Source of the DNA: a virus
Strand: one strand, 5' to 3'
Virus record (IMG/VR): IMGVR_UViG_3300034118_000910
Span: 1 to 28,899 of that record
DNA: 28,899 nt
Shown: piece after piece, positions 26,581 to 28,899 of the stretch
Position numbering within the stretch: position 1 is the stretch's first letter
Layout of the letters: the number at the start of each line of letters is the position of its first letter
Made by a program: the position numbers and the translations under genes
Notes under the pieces: model-generated
The model's database searches: none
What the model was told of the DNA's origin: nothing
The model's input: the letters and a program-made list of their open reading frames with translations, nothing else

Positions 26581-27312
26581 ATGAGCGATGAGAAGCTGAA
26601 CTTTCTGGACGAAGCTGACGAACCGGCCGCCGCTGCGCCTGAGCCATCCGCTCCGGTCATCGAAGCCGAGAAGCCAGCCGCACCGGAGCCCGAGCCGCAA
26701 GGCGATGGCAGGGCGCGCGATCCGGAAACAGGGCGTTTCGTCCCCATCTCCGCGCTTCTAGACGAGCGCGACAAACGACAAGCCGAGACCCGCAAGCGGG
26801 AAGAACTCGAGCAACAGCTACAACGCTACCAGCAACCGCAACAGCCTGAGCAGATACCGACTGACCCTTCGGGGATCATCCAGTATGCGCTCGCTGAACA
26901 GCAGCGGATCGCCTTCAACGAACGCCTCAACACATCCGAGCTGATGGCCCGACAGGCCCACGGCGAGGACATCGTAAGCGAGGCGCAACAGGCGTTTCTT
27001 GCCGCTGTCGGTCAGAACCCGATGCTGCAACAGCAACTGCAAGGCCAGATCCATCCATACGACTTTGTCGTCAAATGGCACCGCCAGCACAAGCTGATGT
27101 CAGAGATCGGGCAAGACCCGGAAGCATGGCGCAAGAGCGAAGCCGAGAAGATCCGCGCGCAGGTACTGGCTGAACTTCAGGGTCAAGGCGTCTCGCCGGC
27201 CCCATCGTCACAGCAACCCCCGCCGAGTGTGGTCGGAAGACCAGCGGCAGCAAGGGCAGGCTCCGTCCCCGTTGGGCCGGGCAATGCCTTTGACAACCTA
27301 TTCAGAGGATAA
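26581..27312 (+). CDS. Scaffolding protein
   Basis: I choose ATG 26581 because AAAGG lies 8 bases upstream; a TTG/ATG further up is weaker. The 243-residue product is acidic, proline/alanine-rich at its start (PAAAAPEPSAPVIEAEKPAA) and helical/glutamine-rich in the middle (KREELEQQLQRYQQPQQPEQ), with a C-terminal GRPAAARAGSVPVGPGNAFD. The lack of cysteines, high charge, glutamine-rich coil and position immediately before the capsid gene are typical of phage scaffolds, which direct prohead assembly and are then expelled. The identification is by composition and context. Confidence 0.82.
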   Translation: MSDEKLNFLDEADEPAAAAPEPSAPVIEAEKPAAPEPEPQGDGRARDPETGRFVPISALLDERDKRQAETRKREELEQQLQRYQQPQQPEQIPTDPSGIIQYALAEQQRIAFNERLNTSELMARQAHGEDIVSEAQQAFLAAVGQNPMLQQQLQGQIHPYDFVVKWHRQHKLMSEIGQDPEAWRKSEAEKIRAQVLAELQGQGVSPAPSSQQPPPSVVGRPAAARAGSVPVGPGNAFDNLFRG

Positions 27313-27315
27313 CCA

Positions 27316-28428
27316 ATGTCAGAAGTCATGCTGGCTTCTGCTTCTGAAAAACAGAAGTGGATCAGCCAATACTACGCTGAGTATGTCCGCGCATCCGGCT
27401 TCAAGCCGTACATGGGCCGCTCGTCGTCATCCATCATCATCGCCAAGTATGAGCTGCAGGAAGAAGCGGGAAAGACCATCAACATCCCGCTGATCACGAA
27501 ACTGGTCGGCCAGGGCGTGAGCGGGGCAACCATGCTCGACGGCGCCGAGGAAGAACTCGGCAACTACAACTGCGCAATCTCCGTCGATTGGCGCAGGAAC
27601 GGCGTGCGCGTGCCGAAATCGACCAGCTACAAGACCGAGATTGACCTGTACGGCGCCGCGAAGGACATGCTGCGCCAGTGGGAAGCGGAGAAGCTGCGTG
27701 ACGATGTCATCACGGCTATGCTGTCGGCTGTCACGACTGGCGACACGACTGTCACGCTTGCAAGCTCGTCGGCTGCGAACCGCAACGCTTACGCGGCTGC
27801 GAACGCTGACCGCCTGCTTTTCGGCAAGCTCAAGTCGAACTACTCCGCGACTTGGGCAACCGCCACGGCGACGCTCGACACGACCGACGACAAATGCACG
27901 GTTGCGTCGATGTCGCTGGCGAAGCGCATCGCCAAGTCGGCTGACCCCCATATCCGCCCGTACAAGACAGCGGACGGCCGGGAATACTACGTGGCGTTCC
28001 ACGGTGCGCGGACATTCCGCGACCTGAAGGCCGACACCACGATGACGCAGGCGAACCGTGAGGCTCGCTCGCGTGAAGGCTCTGGCATGGACGACAACCC
28101 GATCTTCCAGGACGGCGACCTCCTGTATGACGGGATCATCCATCGCGAAGTGCCTGAAATCGATGACGTGTCATCGACCGGCACCTACAACCTGACCAAC
28201 GCCGGCGCTTCTGGAACAACGGACGTCCGTCCGGTGTTCCTGTGCGGCGCGCAGGCTGTCGGCATCGCATGGGGTCAAGAGCCGACCCCGCGCAGCGACA
28301 TGGACAAGGACTACAAGTTCCGCCCTGGCGTTGCCATCGAGGAACTGCTTGGCGTCAAGAAACTCGCATACAACGGCAAGCAACACGGCATGGTGTCGTG
28401 CTTCTTCGCAGCCGCCGCCGACTCGTAA
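27316..28428 (+). CDS. Major capsid protein (Phage_capsid_3/DUF4043, N4 gp56-type)
   Basis: The 370-residue product has the pattern of the DUF4043/N4 gp56-type capsid family: WISQYYAEYVRASGFKPYMG, SIIIAKYELQEEAGKTINIP, LITKLVGQGVSGATMLDGAE, EELGNYNCAISVDWRRNGVR and AEKLRDDVITAMLSAV. The C-terminal part has VRPVFLCGAQAVGIAWGQEP. It forms the HK97-fold shell. ATG 27316 follows AGAGGA. It lies immediately downstream of the scaffold gene, the expected order. The family assignment is from pattern recognition, not a search. Confidence 0.88.
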   Translation: MSEVMLASASEKQKWISQYYAEYVRASGFKPYMGRSSSSIIIAKYELQEEAGKTINIPLITKLVGQGVSGATMLDGAEEELGNYNCAISVDWRRNGVRVPKSTSYKTEIDLYGAAKDMLRQWEAEKLRDDVITAMLSAVTTGDTTVTLASSSAANRNAYAAANADRLLFGKLKSNYSATWATATATLDTTDDKCTVASMSLAKRIAKSADPHIRPYKTADGREYYVAFHGARTFRDLKADTTMTQANREARSREGSGMDDNPIFQDGDLLYDGIIHREVPEIDDVSSTGTYNLTNAGASGTTDVRPVFLCGAQAVGIAWGQEPTPRSDMDKDYKFRPGVAIEELLGVKKLAYNGKQHGMVSCFFAAAADS

Positions 28429-28441
28429 GGAGCACTGAACA

Positions 28442-28899
28442 ATGGTTGCTGAAACACTCACCGCTACGCGCGGTGCAACGGGCTTCCCGATTGCGGGTCC
28501 TTCCCTGGCTGGCGTTCTCCAGTGCGCTTACGGCTCCTACACAATCGGGGCTGCGGTCGAAGATGGCGACATCTTCGAAATGTGCTGGGTTCCGGCCGGG
28601 GCGGTTGTCGTCGGAGGCATGTTCTACGGCGCCGACCTTGATACCGGCACGGAGACGCTGGACATGGACCTCGGCTGGGCCGCTAACGGCGGTTCGGGAA
28701 CATATGACGCTGCCGACCCTGACGGGCTTGGCAATCTCGGCGTGCTGACGGGTGACGCGTTTGCCCTTGGCAACGTGTCGCCGGTTGCGGGCCTCATGTA
28801 CCCGCTGAGCGGCATTCTCGCCACTGGCGTGCTGCCGTTCTTCACGAAGAAGACAAAGCTGCAAGTCGAAGCCAACGTAGCCGGCAACGCAGGCCACAC
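28442..28899 (+). CDS. Head decoration/structural protein, N-terminal part (3' end outside window)
   Basis: ATG 28442 has AAGGAGC upstream and the frame remains open to the window edge, giving 152 visible codons. The product starts MVAETLTATRGATGFPIAGP and is glycine/alanine/threonine-rich and beta-like, with CWVPAGAVVVGGMFYGADLD and TETLDMDLGWAANGG. Proteins with this pattern commonly follow the major capsid gene in tailed phages and are considered head-associated (decoration or minor structural). The rest of the gene lies outside the window. Confidence 0.72.
   Translation, partial: MVAETLTATRGATGFPIAGPSLAGVLQCAYGSYTIGAAVEDGDIFEMCWVPAGAVVVGGMFYGADLDTGTETLDMDLGWAANGGSGTYDAADPDGLGNLGVLTGDAFALGNVSPVAGLMYPLSGILATGVLPFFTKKTKLQVEANVAGNAGH

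Noticed and set aside
26178-26795. 205-codon minus-strand frame crossing the terminator
   Set aside because: It spans the intrinsic terminator and the starts of two genes, and its product is Ser/Arg/Ala low-complexity.
1-28899. tRNA genes, CRISPR arrays and insertion sequences
   Set aside because: I looked for cloverleaf-like GGTTCRA segments, regularly spaced repeats and transposase motifs and recognised none. A dedicated search would be more sensitive.

Overview
The window is a large part of one tailed-phage (or prophage) genome with a high GC content. The TerL, TerS, P22-type portal, scaffold and capsid set points to a podovirus-like dsDNA phage. An alphaproteobacterial host is an inference from base composition and from the style of several small proteins, including an o-spanin with an HN motif instead of a proline-rich body. 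No rRNA, tRNA, CRISPR array, IS element, integrase or att site was recognised. At least 58 coding regions are packed almost without gaps.

Layout. (1) 1-4615, plus strand: the end of a virion gene, small and membrane proteins, then a lysis cassette made of a GH24 endolysin with its own C-terminal membrane hairpin, a nested i-spanin/o-spanin pair and three more small membrane proteins. (2) 4618-9186, minus strand: thirteen genes in an unbroken chain in which every junction overlaps by 1 or 4 bases. They include a C5-cytosine methyltransferase and a zinc-ribbon/HNH/HTH endonuclease among small unknowns. (3) 9264-11447, minus strand: a recombination operon with a RecT-like annealing protein, NinB and a zinc-module HNH nuclease. 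(4) 11549-17062, plus strand: a YdaS/Cro-like regulator, a DUF1376 replication protein, a second small HTH protein, an orphan DnaA domain-IV protein, a VRR-NUC nuclease and small unknowns, closed by a strong intrinsic terminator. (5) 17150-18051: a lone plus-strand gene facing a lone minus-strand four-helix membrane gene, probably a moron. (6) 18266-28899, plus strand: TerS, TerL, portal, a block of six minor virion-type genes, a terminator, then scaffold, major capsid protein and a truncated head-associated gene.

Regulation. The two minus-strand operons start from near-copies of one roughly 30-bp element (9225-9254 and 11486-11514) that combines an inverted repeat with a -35-like hexamer. 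The YdaS-like gene lies just across the second copy, so one regulator could control both operons. No polymerase, primase or helicase is visible. Replication therefore probably relies on the host replisome, recruited by the DUF1376 and DnaA-like proteins, with RecT/NinB supplying recombination. Functions given for small proteins without a recognised domain are deliberately left open.
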